A DNA stretch of 64,000 nt from the NCBI GenBank assembly GCA_041391485.1, contig JAWKNY010000001.1:62001-126000 (forward strand), in the 5' to 3' direction. The stretch comes from JACKAF01 sp041391485 (GTDB lineage Bacteria; Bdellovibrionota; FAC87; UBA2466; JACKAF01). The notes under the pieces are model-generated. The model did not search any database, was not told where the DNA came from, and worked only from the letters and a program-made list of their open reading frames with translations. Shown here one piece after another: positions 9,803-17,875 of this stretch. The position numbers were made by a program, and so were the translations under genes. How positions within the stretch are numbered: the first letter of the stretch is position 1; every line of letters starts with the position of its first letter.

Positions 9803-10078
9803 TTAGGCTTTGAGTTCGTCGCAGCCGAGGCTATTCACCTGGTTGTCGGCCTCTAGGCCATCTGTTTTTTCCAAAACCACTTTGTAGCCATCAATGGCCG
9901 TAATTTCCTGAGTCCATCGACGTGCATTTTCTTTTCCTTGAAGCGCGGGTGCTTTTTGGCGCGCTTTTTTGCGTCCGGGTAAAGTCCGATGCCACCACGA
10001 AGATATTTACGTGGGACTCGTATACGCCGTCTCCGGTTGTCGATCGTAGAAACCACAGTGGACGGAGTAGAGTTTCAT
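9803..10078 (-). pseudogene. Small DUF1543-like gene with three frameshifts
   Basis: The ATG at 10078 follows AAGGAG by 6 bp and starts MKLYSVHCGFYD. The coherent product then moves through all three frames: DGVYESHVNIFVVASDFT, then KKRAKKHPRFKEKKMHVDG, then QEITAIDGYKVVLEKTDG and a tail ending LGCDELKA at the TAA 9805-9803. Each change matches the loss of one base, and the total of 276 nt is in frame overall. The pieces resemble the small DUF1543 type of protein (about 92 residues); that family call is tentative. A stretch of the recombinase reading frame runs across this relic. Confidence 0.55.
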
Positions 10079-12428
10079 AGGGGCTCCTTGAGGGTTTTGG
10101 CTGGGGAGAGTCCCAGCGGAAAAGATGACAGCTTAAAAATTTTGGGTGAGAAAGCGGCGATGCTGGGACCTCGAAAGGATCCCCTAAGTGGCCGGAATTG
10201 TTTTTTTCATGGGCACCCATAGGCAGCGACGACGCATGGTGATAGAGTAGGACACCCTTAACGGGGGTGACATGGCTTCGACGTGGGTGTTGACGCCGTT
10301 TGTCGCATGCCGAGTTTGTCGCTGACTCGTTAATCAGGCGGCAAATTGCTAATTGGCAACGACCAACTAGCCGCTGCTTAATTAAGTAGCCGTCCTGGAG
10401 AGCTTCTCCCACGGGTTCTCTAAGGGCGCCAATTTGTGGGATCGGTGAGTGGAGGCATCTCAGCTCCATGATCCTAAACTTTACTGAGATTAGCCTTTCG
10501 GTTTCCTTGTCTGCTGGGGTGCCGGCTGGCGAATCTAAATAGCGGACTAAGCATGTAGTGGCATCGACTGATCGCTTGCGGACGGGGGTTCGATTCCCCC
10601 CACCTCCACCAATTTGAACAACAGGCGAACCCCGGTCCGGAAATGATCCGGCCTGGGTTTCGGCCTCGTCATCGGACGCCCCGGACAGGGCGGACACCGA
10701 AAGGTTTCCATCCGGCCCCAAAACCTCGGGATGGGGCTCATTACAAAAGTAAAACAGCTTGGTTCCTTCAGGGTGTACTTCGATGTGGTGAACGACTTTC
10801 CGTAGAATGTTCCGCTGCCGGTGCGCGGGATGGTTGGCAAAGCCGGACTGAAACTGTCCAAAAAGACGGAATACATGCTGTAGGTCGAAGATGTTTCCGA
10901 CTTCCCGTTCCCGCTCTTCCCTTAAGCGATGGATGGTCCTTGCCAGCTGCTCCTTTTGGGACTCCAGGTGGGAGATCTTCCCCAAGAGAGACTTTGGCTG
11001 ATCGGTGGGATTGTCCGAGAGCACGGTTAGAAGGTTATCGATCTGGTTTTCGACCACCCGTCGTTCTTGCTCTCGCTCACAAATCAGGCTTTCAATCTCT
11101 TCCTTGGTACGACCAGTTTGGACCTTGGCCCGCTGGGCGAGATCCACAAGTTGTTCTCTGCTCGCGGCAAGGGCTAGGAGCCGGGTGATGACGGATTCCT
11201 CAAGATGGACAGCGGGTATCCGTTCTAAAGGGCATCGTTTAACACGTGCATCTCCTTGCGTGGTGAACTTTCGGTTATGCGCATAGTAGTAGAATTTTCC
11301 GCCGTGCCTTCCCGTTCCGCCTTTACCGGTCAAGAACTCGCCGCAAACGCCGCACTTCACCAGTCCAGTTAGACGATAGACATGCTTGTGCCTTGTAAAC
11401 GCACAATTCTCGATGAGCAGCTTCTGTGCCTCGGAAAACATCTCGTCTGACACGAGACGTGGCCAAGAAGCCTCCACGACTCGATAGCGATCCACCTCTG
11501 CTAGTTCATTTTGGGAAAGGGTTCTATTCTTTTTGTTGATTTCCCTCTTCGCGATGTAGGCAAGGTTACTCAATACGTTGTGCAACGATGATGGGGTCCA
11601 GAGATTACCGCCTTTGGTGTTGCCGCTTCGTGTTGTGTAGCGTTTGGTACGGAATCCACCGGCGTTCAGGTAGTCCATCAGCTTTCGGATACTACCCATC
11701 TCAATGAACTTGTTGAAGACGTGGCGAACCGTCTCAGCCTCCGATTCATTGATGACCAAATGACATTTCTTATTTGGGTCGGGATCGTACCCAATGAGTC
11801 GTTGGCTACCATTAGCAAGGCCGCGCTCTGCCCGAGCCCTCGCACCATCCTTGATACGAGTAACAATGGTCTTTCTCTCGAACTGCGCAAAGCTGATGCA
11901 TTGAATGACCATCATCTCCCCAATCGGGGTGGAGGTGTCGAAGTTCTCCTTCAGACTGATGAATGTGGCGCGATGGTTCTTCAGAAAGTCCCAGAACTGG
12001 CAAAAGTCCTTCACGTTTCTGCTGAGACGAGAAAGCTCAGTCACAACAACCGCGTTGACCTTTCCTTTCTGAATATCCAGCAACATCCGGCGAAATGCCG
12101 GACGGTTCATGTCCTTACCTGACATATCCTTATCGGTGTACCACTCGACGATTTCGCCCCAGCCGGGGGTCTGCTTGTTTCTAAATTCCACAAAAGATCG
12201 GATTCTTTGCGGGTGGGAAACGAGCGAGCCCTCCTCCCGGATTTCGTCGCTTGGAGACAATCGAACGTAAGCGGCAAGTCGGTATTGGACGGCCGGTTCA
12301 GAGACCGAGCTTTGTTTCGAAGTTCTCATTGAAGATTTCCCCGACGTCGTTTTTGGATGTTCGGTTTTTGCCTTGGCCTGCGAGGATACAATCCCAAATT
12401 TCTCGCGAAAGTCGTTTAATCCGCTCAT
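9891..12428 (-). CDS. Large serine recombinase; frame runs through the attachment site into antisense ssrA
   Basis: The start ATG at 12428 is chosen over an upstream one because GGAGG lies 6 bp before it. The resolvase domain (about residues 50-200) has AAYVRLSPSDEIREEG with the catalytic Ser in VRLS, and VTELSRLSRNVKDF. A recombinase domain, a zinc-ribbon region (LVKCGVCGEFLTGKGG) and a coiled-coil segment (LESQKEQLARTIHRLREERE) follow. About 605 residues are encoded inside the element. No stop occurs before ssrA, so the frame continues GGGGGNRTPVRKRS, which is antisense tmRNA, and ends at 9891 inside the DUF1543-like relic. The tail of about 240 residues is thus host-derived and probably not functional. 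It integrates and excises the element. Confidence 0.8.
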   Translation of the reverse strand: MSGLNDFREKFGIVSSQAKAKTEHPKTTSGKSSMRTSKQSSVSEPAVQYRLAAYVRLSPSDEIREEGSLVSHPQRIRSFVEFRNKQTPGWGEIVEWYTDKDMSGKDMNRPAFRRMLLDIQKGKVNAVVVTELSRLSRNVKDFCQFWDFLKNHRATFISLKENFDTSTPIGEMMVIQCISFAQFERKTIVTRIKDGARARAERGLANGSQRLIGYDPDPNKKCHLVINESEAETVRHVFNKFIEMGSIRKLMDYLNAGGFRTKRYTTRSGNTKGGNLWTPSSLHNVLSNLAYIAKREINKKNRTLSQNELAEVDRYRVVEASWPRLVSDEMFSEAQKLLIENCAFTRHKHVYRLTGLVKCGVCGEFLTGKGGTGRHGGKFYYYAHNRKFTTQGDARVKRCPLERIPAVHLEESVITRLLALAASREQLVDLAQRAKVQTGRTKEEIESLICEREQERRVVENQIDNLLTVLSDNPTDQPKSLLGKISHLESQKEQLARTIHRLREEREREVGNIFDLQHVFRLFGQFQSGFANHPAHRQRNILRKVVHHIEVHPEGTKLFYFCNEPHPEVLGPDGNLSVSALSGASDDEAETQAGSFPDRGSPVVQIGGGGGNRTPVRKRSVDATTCLVRYLDSPAGTPADKETERLISVKFRIMELRCLHSPIPQIGALREPVGEALQDGYLIKQRLVGRCQLAICRLINESATNSACDKRRQHPRRSHVTPVKGVLLYHHASSLPMGAHEKNNSGHLGDPFEVPASPLSHPKFLSCHLFRWDSPQPKPSRSPYETLLRPLWFLRSTTGDGVYESHVNIFVVASDFTRTQKSAPKSTRASRKRKCTSMDSGNYGH
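10263..10611 (+). ncRNA. ssrA: tmRNA (SsrA), one-piece form
   Basis: The 5' end GGGGGUGACAUGGCUUCGAC and the 3' end CACCUCCACCA pair as a 7-bp acceptor stem, with a T-arm GGGGGTTCGATTCCCCCC just before. The length of 349 nt is normal for a one-piece tmRNA. The probable tag frame is GGC AAC GAC CAA CTA GCC GCT GCT TAA at 10355-10381 (GNDQLAAA). The resume codon is inferred, because the same frame is open further upstream. tmRNA with SmpB rescues stalled ribosomes. Its 3' end is the insertion site of the neighbouring element, which leaves the mature RNA, including CCA, intact. Confidence 0.95.
10612..10622 (+). repeat. Left terminal inverted repeat of the element (attL half-site)
   Basis: ATTTGAACAAC begins at the base directly after the ssrA CCA end and matches 10 of 11 bases of the inverted copy at 31813-31823. 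It is interpreted as one arm of the recombinase attachment site. The similarity does not extend further inward. Confidence 0.5.
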
Positions 12429-12519
12429 TGTTTTCCTCCGGCGAAATCCGATATGGAACTTCAATTATTCGTAGGTATGCTTTGGTATCTCCTGGGGCAG
12501 CCTTTGTAGGCTTTCCCAA
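12298..12519 (-). CDS. Small protein upstream of and overlapping the recombinase gene (candidate directionality factor)
   Basis: A 73-residue frame with a TTG start preceded by AGGGGA. Its central part, AYLRIIEVPYRISPEENNER followed by IKRLSREIWDCIL, is charged and helical, more protein-like than a random frame. It overlaps the first 131 bp of the recombinase gene in another frame. Small proteins just upstream of large serine recombinases sometimes act as recombination directionality factors, so that role is a guess from position only. It could also be a chance frame. Confidence 0.4.
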   Translation of the reverse strand: MGKPTKAAPGDTKAYLRIIEVPYRISPEENNERIKRLSREIWDCILAGQGKNRTSKNDVGEIFNENFETKLGL

Positions 12520-12631
12520 AATAGTTCCCCTATGATTTGTTTACCATTTTTGACGGAATGGTTCAGCAGTAAGAACAGCGATTTAGCTCCCTCAATATGA
12601 GGAAGCTGCCTTTTGGATTTTCCTTTTCACG

Positions 12632-13036
12632 TTAATTCATTGGCAGACGCTCCTTCTCCATCAGCGACCGCAAAGAATAGCGTTCACCGCGTGACCTTGC
12701 TTCCCGCATTGCTTTGACAGCCCACATGGCGAATCGAATGTCATCACGATGGGCTCCACCGAGTTGCTCGATCTCGTCGTTCGAAAGGTCAGATGCCCGT
12801 TGGAGAAGGATGAAGTTCACGACAGCGTTACGGCTTATCCGAACCGACTGGTGCCGTTCCTTGATCTGGGAAATCCAATGGTCCACCCGAGCTATCGATT
12901 CCGGTTTCAGTGAAATCCGATCCACGTTCTTACTTTTGCCCTCATCACCGTTTTGAAAACCCGGAGTTACTTTATTTTGGATTGAAGTATCTTCTTCCTT
13001 ACGCTTTTCCTTTGGTTCTTTCTTCTTCTCTTCCAT
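12632..13036 (-). CDS. Small basic/charged protein, possible ribbon-helix-helix relaxosome accessory
   Basis: The start ATG at 13036 (MEEKKKEPKEKRKEEDT) is preferred because AAAGAGGAAG precedes it. A longer open frame upstream would translate the inverted repeats at 13089-13205. The product has 134 residues: about 40 lysine/glutamate-rich disordered residues, then RISLKPESIARVDHWISQIK, and a helical C-terminus (HRDDIRFAMWAVKAMREARS). The middle part fits a ribbon-helix-helix-like fold as in MobC or antitoxin-type DNA binders. Its position between a candidate origin and the recombinase supports a DNA-binding role in transfer or excision. Family not certain. Confidence 0.6.
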   Translation of the reverse strand: MEEKKKEPKEKRKEEDTSIQNKVTPGFQNGDEGKSKNVDRISLKPESIARVDHWISQIKERHQSVRISRNAVVNFILLQRASDLSNDEIEQLGGAHRDDIRFAMWAVKAMREARSRGERYSLRSLMEKERLPMN

Positions 13037-13088
13037 TTCTTCCTCTTTGATTTTGTTTTTTGTTTTCCCGCTCTCCTTGTAATGCCTT

Positions 13089-13205
13089 GCCGCCGCCGCC
13101 CCGTAGAGAGATGCCTTGGCCCAGCAATCGACCCCTTCCGATCGTAGAGCGGGAGGGGTCGATTGCGTGAAGGGCTTGGGCTTCGACCGAAGGGGCGGCG
13201 GCGGC
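13089..13205. repeat. Nested perfect inverted repeats, candidate origin of transfer
   Basis: The outer arms GCCGCCGCCGCCCC (13089-13102) and GGGGCGGCGGCGGC (13192-13205) are perfect complements. The inner arms GCAATCGACCCC (13124-13135) and GGGGTCGATTGC (13155-13166) are also perfect, closing on a loop of about 19 nt. This dense dyad structure lies in a non-coding gap beside the relaxosome-like genes and the iterons at 13260. An oriT or a replication origin is the most natural reading; a strong terminator is the main alternative. Confidence 0.6.
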
Positions 13206-13259
13206 CCCACTATTTCAGCAACTTACTTCTTGATCCGAATTTGATGTGAAATGGGTAAG

Positions 13260-13302
13260 TCTAATACCGAGTATTAGAGATGGTATTAGAGCGAGTATTA
13301 GA
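13260..13302. repeat. Three GTATTAGA iterons at 12-bp spacing plus one inverted copy
   Basis: GTATTAGA occurs at 13271-13278, 13283-13290 and 13295-13302, exactly one every 12 bp. An inverted copy, TCTAATAC, lies at 13260-13267. The last repeat overlaps the stop of the replication-relaxation-like gene. Iterated sites with near-helical spacing are typical binding sites for replication or relaxosome proteins. The adjacent encoded DNA-binding proteins are the obvious candidates. Confidence 0.55.
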
Positions 13303-14128
13303 CTTTCTGTTCCGCCGATAGTTGCTTTTCCAAGGACGCGAGGCTGAATGGCGTGCTGTCCCCGACAAAGACCGCATTCGTACCTTCCGTGAGAACTTGC
13401 TTCAGAGAGGCAAAGTACATAGCCCGCTCAGTCGGCCAGTCGCGTACCACTGGGTCATTGGCCCTGACTTGATCGATTATCGAGCGAAGCGCCGCAATCA
13501 TCTCTTCACTTGCTGTAACGAACATCACCACGTCGAAGTCGGAACTAATCAAGAGTCTCCGGAAAAGGCTGCGATACAGAGTAACTCCTTTCATGGAGTC
13601 CTCGAATTCAAGCGCCACTTTCAGAGTCTTGGCAGGGACTTTGAGATCGAACAGGGCATCGGGAACTTTGTATCCGGAGTCCTTACTCTCCTTCTTGCCA
13701 TGCCGAATGGCCAACAGGCTCCTAACTTCATGCTCGGGGATATACCCACTCACTAAGGGACTTTTCTCTATCACCATTCGTATTTGATTTACCGTTTTGT
13801 CGTGGCCAAATGACGACCGGTATTTAAATGAGCGATTGGATAGTGCATGGGCCTTATGGATTTCCGAGGGAAGAAATCTCACCCCCTTTCTCGAAAGCCT
13901 TAGTGACAAGCGCATCTCGCAATCGCCAATGACGTGTTCAAGAACTCCTGCTGCGACAAGTTGCCGGATTCTCGTGAAATGGTTCCTGGTTTTTTTGTCG
14001 GCGTAGAATCGCTCTCGAATTTCTTGGGCTGTAATAAAGCGATTCTCAGCTACCAAAAGCATGATGGCGTAATCCCTTTTCGAGAGCACTATGGTCCCGC
14101 CTGGAACCGGAAGCCTCACCGGCCCCAT
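13298..14128 (-). CDS. Replication-relaxation-like protein (winged helix plus nuclease-like domain)
   Basis: A protein of 276 residues. The N-terminal 90 residues form a winged helix (LSKRDYAIMLLVAENRFITA, followed by RIRQLVAAGVLEH), as in the Replic_Relax family of plasmid and conjugative-element proteins. The C-terminal part (KVPDALFDLK, KVALEFEDSMKGVTLYRSLF) has the conserved Asp, Glu and basic positions typical of that family's nuclease-like half. The gene overlaps the lipoprotein gene upstream by 13 bp. An alternative GTG start lies about 14 codons in. With no canonical relaxase visible, it is the best candidate for nicking or origin binding, but catalysis is not shown by sequence. Confidence 0.65.
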   Translation of the reverse strand: MGPVRLPVPGGTIVLSKRDYAIMLLVAENRFITAQEIRERFYADKKTRNHFTRIRQLVAAGVLEHVIGDCEMRLSLRLSRKGVRFLPSEIHKAHALSNRSFKYRSSFGHDKTVNQIRMVIEKSPLVSGYIPEHEVRSLLAIRHGKKESKDSGYKVPDALFDLKVPAKTLKVALEFEDSMKGVTLYRSLFRRLLISSDFDVVMFVTASEEMIAALRSIIDQVRANDPVVRDWPTERAMYFASLKQVLTEGTNAVFVGDSTPFSLASLEKQLSAEQKV

Positions 14129-14553
14129 CGCGCCGGCTCAACGATGTAGTATTCGACGTGGGCCGGAACAAAGACGTTCCCGCGAACCTGATCGTCCACA
14201 AAACGGGACTCCACTTTGGCAGGTATCAAAGTGGGCTTCCCAAGGTTTGCTGCCACGCCATTGGATTTTCCTGATTCAGCTTTTCCTTTTTCATAGCCTT
14301 CGCGTTCACCTTTCTCGACCATCGCCTGTGCAACAAAGCCCGCACCGGCTCCCAAGATGCCGCCAAGTGCGCCGCCTACAATCACGTTGCGGGCGGTGAA
14401 CTGACCTTTCTTTCCAGAGTAAGCCGCGAGTCCTGCGCCAGCCCCGACAGCGGTACCGATACCAGCTCCAAGCAAAGTGGCTTTTCCAGTGGACGCGCAT
14501 CCAGTGGTGAGCAGAGAAAGGCCAAGGGGGATCAGAATTAAATATCGTTTCAT
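14116..14553 (-). CDS. Glycine-zipper lipoprotein of the conjugation operon
   Basis: A protein of 145 residues with a lipoprotein signal (MKRYLILIPLGLSLLTTGCA; lipid-modified Cys at 19). A glycine-zipper stretch follows (LLGAGIGTAVGAGAGLAAYS and VGGALGGILGAGAGF), which would insert as paired helices in a membrane. Its start overlaps the VirD4 stop by 4 bp (ATGA), so it is translated with the operon. A VirB7-like or outer-membrane stabilising role is plausible from position; sequence alone does not show it. Confidence 0.75.
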   Translation of the reverse strand: MKRYLILIPLGLSLLTTGCASTGKATLLGAGIGTAVGAGAGLAAYSGKKGQFTARNVIVGGALGGILGAGAGFVAQAMVEKGEREGYEKGKAESGKSNGVAANLGKPTLIPAKVESRFVDDQVRGNVFVPAHVEYYIVEPARWGR

Positions 14554-16166
14554 GTTTCGTTCTCCTTTTTTGTGACAGTCTGTTGGGCCTTTGTTTCCTT
14601 TGACGCCAGGACAGGCATGGGGGCGAAATCCTTCTCCACTTTGTCAATCGACTCCGGGGGTAAATCGCGTCGCCTCTCGAATTGAATTTTCATCACCTTC
14701 ACACCTTTCGGGTGCGGCACGGTGACGATGCCTTCTCCAACTCTTAGTTGTTTGATGGCATTTGGATGATGCAGAAATTCCTCAACCTCTCTGACCGAAC
14801 CCTCGCCTGTTCGGGTTTCTCCCAGCATGGTTGAGATTTGCCTTTCGGTGACTTTCTGAGTGGTTCTAGTCCCGAATGTTTTGGCGAAATGGTCGCATGT
14901 CTCGGGATCGTTGTTTCGCATGACTATCTTGATGTTGGTATTGGTGAGCACCACGCTTCGGAAGGCGGGACTCACTTTATCGAGATCGCCAAGAGCCTGG
15001 TGGGAGAAGACCATTGCAATGTTTGCGGAGCGGGACTTATTGAGTAGGGCTCCAAATCCGGCATAGATATAGTCCTGAAAGTCATCCAAGTAGCAGGAGA
15101 AAAAGCCGGGCTTTTTCGTAGTCAATCCCAGATGCCGCTTGGATATAGCACTTTGGAAAGACTGAAGAACCAGCTTACCCGTCGCCTCCGCAATAAACGG
15201 GTAGTACATGGTCGGAAGTTGGAAATAGTAAATTCTGTTATCCCTCAACCCCTCGTCGAATCGAATTGTAGGATTTTTCGCGTTGAACAGAATGGACAAC
15301 TCGCCTGAGGAAAAGTGAGTCAGATAGGCATCGAGCCCACTTGTCTTCTCTAGCTTCTCCTTCGGGGCCTCTTCGTTAAAGAGTTTCAGTACGCGGGCGA
15401 GTTCTTCATCCTTACAGTTTTCGATCCAAGTTGTGAGAGTCGGCTGATCGGTAAGAAGCCTGTGAAGCAGCTGGAATGTCGGGATCTGCTTTCTCTCGTG
15501 AATCAATCGGACCAGCGACAGAAGAACCTTGTATTGGACGTTGCGGTAATACTCGTTCTCAAAGGTGAAAGCGGAGAAGACCCGTTCCACCACTTCCTGC
15601 GCGGAACCATCTTCGAGAGGGTTAAAGGCCGAGGACTCGGCGACTCTAGCCAAAGAAAATAGGCGGAAGTCCTTCTCGCGCTTTGCGAGCTTCACATAGG
15701 CATAGAGTTTATCGAGAAATTGCGAATCGGATTTCCCGTCGATGATGAGGATGCCAGAGCCATTTTTGATGTCCTGGATAATCCAAGGAAGAATTACGCT
15801 TTCAGTTTTACCGCAGCTCGTGGTTCCGATGACCTGCGTGTGGGTGGTGCGAAAGCCCTGCTTCATGAATTGGAAACGGCCTTTTTCATCGCGACCTAAT
15901 GGAATCGCGGTCTTGTCCTCGGCGGTGACGGCCTTTTCGTAATTCGCGTCGAGATAACGATTCCAGAGGTATGTCACGCCCATTACGAGACAGGCGACGA
16001 GTAGTAGTGATCCTCCCAATATGAACTTCGTTCGGTTCACCTCCCAAAAATGCGTTACGACGGGCACGACCCGTTCAACCATTTTCCAGATGAGAAATGA
16101 TCCAGCTCCGAAGAGAAGGACGTTAAAGAGGCCGTCATCTTTGCCTTTATTGTTGTCCTGATTCAT
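14550..16166 (-). CDS. virD4: Type IV coupling protein (VirD4/TraD family)
   Basis: A protein of 538 residues with two N-terminal membrane helices (about 12-30 and 48-66). A Walker A GTTSCGKT lies at residues 114-121 (in QVIGTTSCGKTESVI). The Walker B-like LIIDGKSDS and the TraG/TraD C-terminal motif SRSANIAMVFSHQALGDLDK follow. Coupling proteins are inner-membrane hexameric ATPases that feed the DNA-relaxase complex to the secretion channel. It overlaps the VirB10 gene upstream and the lipoprotein downstream by 4 bp each. Its presence marks the system as DNA-transferring. Confidence 0.9.
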   Translation of the reverse strand: MNQDNNKGKDDGLFNVLLFGAGSFLIWKMVERVVPVVTHFWEVNRTKFILGGSLLLVACLVMGVTYLWNRYLDANYEKAVTAEDKTAIPLGRDEKGRFQFMKQGFRTTHTQVIGTTSCGKTESVILPWIIQDIKNGSGILIIDGKSDSQFLDKLYAYVKLAKREKDFRLFSLARVAESSAFNPLEDGSAQEVVERVFSAFTFENEYYRNVQYKVLLSLVRLIHERKQIPTFQLLHRLLTDQPTLTTWIENCKDEELARVLKLFNEEAPKEKLEKTSGLDAYLTHFSSGELSILFNAKNPTIRFDEGLRDNRIYYFQLPTMYYPFIAEATGKLVLQSFQSAISKRHLGLTTKKPGFFSCYLDDFQDYIYAGFGALLNKSRSANIAMVFSHQALGDLDKVSPAFRSVVLTNTNIKIVMRNNDPETCDHFAKTFGTRTTQKVTERQISTMLGETRTGEGSVREVEEFLHHPNAIKQLRVGEGIVTVPHPKGVKVMKIQFERRRDLPPESIDKVEKDFAPMPVLASKETKAQQTVTKKENET

Positions 16167-17050
16167 GGGGAAAACTCCCGTTCCAGGTAGAGAAGAAATG
16201 CGGTGCCGCTTGGGACTTCGAGATAGGGTTTCAATCGCTCCGAGTCGTTGGCTAGGGCGTTGGCCTGGTCGAGGGAGGAGGCGGCGATTCCGTTCAGAAG
16301 ACCGTTCTTAAGGCTCCCGGGCTCAAAAACGATGCCTGCCTGTCCGCGAGAATCTTTGTCTTTTAACCCTTGGGCGAGACCACCAATGAAGGTGCCAGCG
16401 AAGCGGCCCGCCTGTTTCGGGAAAGTTCGTGAGTGAAAGTCCCCCGCAATCCCCGAGGAGCCGTCACCAAGTAACGCGAGAGCCGAGATCGATTTCTGCT
16501 GCCCCTCCGGGTAGACGAGTGTATGAAAGCGAACCTGGAGCCGTTCAATTCCGTCATCCAAAGTCCCTTGTCCAATGGCTTTGGTGCCCGCCGGAATCAT
16601 CACAGTGTTCTTCCAGTAAACTTCCTCCATCACTTCCGCGATGACGGGACTATTGGAGTCACTGGAGAGAACGGCATTGAGAAGTTTTGCCGGGATCGTC
16701 GATCCCATCGGAAGCTTGTCGCCATCGTTACCGTCTCCACGCCTAACAAGCTGCGATGCGCCATATTGTCGTAGCGGCTTGGCGGTGCCGACCGATCCGA
16801 GCCTATATTGCTCATAGATCGTGTTTGCGGCCTGGCTGCTGCCGGGAGTCGGTTGACTGCCTTGGGAGGAATTGGATGCCGTATTTGAGTCTTCGCTTTT
16901 TATGTCTTTGGCGGGCCAGAAAAGGATGAAGAGCATGGGAACTACAACGAGTGTTCCGACTGCGATCTTGATATTTCGAGCCTTGAACGTGCGTCGCCCG
17001 GTGAAGGGACACTTTTCCTCCAAAAAATAGCCTGCAACTGTCTCTTTCAT
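16163..17050 (-). CDS. virB10: VirB10/TrbI-type channel protein
   Basis: Starting at 17050 (MKETVAGYFLEEKCPFTGRR; GAGGAG 4 bp upstream) it has 295 residues. It consists of a short cytoplasmic tail, one membrane helix at about 30-50 (AVGTLVVVPMLFILFW), a Ser/Pro/Gln-rich periplasmic linker and the beta-barrel domain. The barrel contains IPAKLLNAVLSSDSNSPVIA and MIPAGTKAIGQ, characteristic of TrbI/VirB10. This protein spans the envelope and links the inner-membrane energy source to the outer-membrane pore. It is shorter than Agrobacterium VirB10 (377 residues), mainly in the linker. Confidence 0.88.
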   Translation of the reverse strand: MKETVAGYFLEEKCPFTGRRTFKARNIKIAVGTLVVVPMLFILFWPAKDIKSEDSNTASNSSQGSQPTPGSSQAANTIYEQYRLGSVGTAKPLRQYGASQLVRRGDGNDGDKLPMGSTIPAKLLNAVLSSDSNSPVIAEVMEEVYWKNTVMIPAGTKAIGQGTLDDGIERLQVRFHTLVYPEGQQKSISALALLGDGSSGIAGDFHSRTFPKQAGRFAGTFIGGLAQGLKDKDSRGQAGIVFEPGSLKNGLLNGIAASSLDQANALANDSERLKPYLEVPSGTAFLLYLEREFSP

Positions 17051-17057
17051 TGGCTCC

Positions 17058-17861
17058 TCACTGCCTTTTGGGCTTTTGTTGGGGGTTAAGACGAACCTTG
17101 AGTGGAGCGCAGCGGTTGTCCTTAAAATGCTCCGGGGCAAACACGAGTGTTAGCGCGGAGGATTGTTGGGGGCTTTCTCTGCGGACGAGAAGACTGCCTT
17201 TTATCTTCGTATCGTTCGCCGGAATACTGGTGGTTTCGAGATAGAGCGTTTCAATTGGGACGAGCTCTTTCCCTCTTACGAGTATCAGCGACTCCGGCTT
17301 GAACTCGAAGCCCTTACCCTTTTCACCTTGAGAAACGGCAAAGTGAACGACTACCCACGGTTTCGCCTTGGGATAGGAGAATGACTCCACCGCGAGAGAA
17401 GTCGAACGGCATGTAGCTGCTCGATTCACGTTAATGGTCGTCATCTTCTCAGATGCGACATCTTCTCCATAGGTCGAGTCATCGTAGAATGACGATGAGG
17501 ATTTGGATCGTTTTCGTTTCACTCGAACCACGTAATCCACCTGGCCCGAGGCCCCGGTGACGAGTCGGAAGCTGAACCTCTCGTAGTCGGTAAAGACGAA
17601 AAGGTTGGTTCTGGCTCCCGGAACGAGCGGCTTGATGGTGAGGGAATTCCCCACATACTCGACCTTGAACGCGTCTTGGTCACCCAAGACCGCTGAAGTG
17701 GGATGTGCATCGAATTGAAGAATGGTGGAGTAGCCTAAACTCGCATGAACCTGCCCGACACCAGCTTCGGACAGCTCCATAGTTCGAGTGGGTTTGGCGA
17801 TTGCGATATTACTAAGAACGGTCAGGAACAGCGAAGTCGTTACGACGAGTAACCACTTCAT
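17058..17861 (-). CDS. virB9: VirB9/TrbG-type outer-membrane complex protein
   Basis: A protein of 267 residues with a signal peptide (MKWLLVVTTSLFLTVLSNIAIA). The N-terminal domain contains LGYSTILQFDAHPTSAVLGD and SLTIKPLVPGARTNLFVFT, the conserved VirB9/CagX motif, followed by a beta-rich C-terminal region. VirB9 joins VirB7 and VirB10 in the core channel. It is 7 bp from virB10 in the same operon. Confidence 0.85.
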   Translation of the reverse strand: MKWLLVVTTSLFLTVLSNIAIAKPTRTMELSEAGVGQVHASLGYSTILQFDAHPTSAVLGDQDAFKVEYVGNSLTIKPLVPGARTNLFVFTDYERFSFRLVTGASGQVDYVVRVKRKRSKSSSSFYDDSTYGEDVASEKMTTINVNRAATCRSTSLAVESFSYPKAKPWVVVHFAVSQGEKGKGFEFKPESLILVRGKELVPIETLYLETTSIPANDTKIKGSLLVRRESPQQSSALTLVFAPEHFKDNRCAPLKVRLNPQQKPKRQ

Positions 17862-17875
17862 AGATTTTACTCCTC

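Noticed and set aside
10547..10876. Minus-strand frame containing VEVGGIEPPS
   Set aside because: This peptide is antisense to the ssrA 3' end, a well-known false-protein pattern from tRNA and tmRNA genes.
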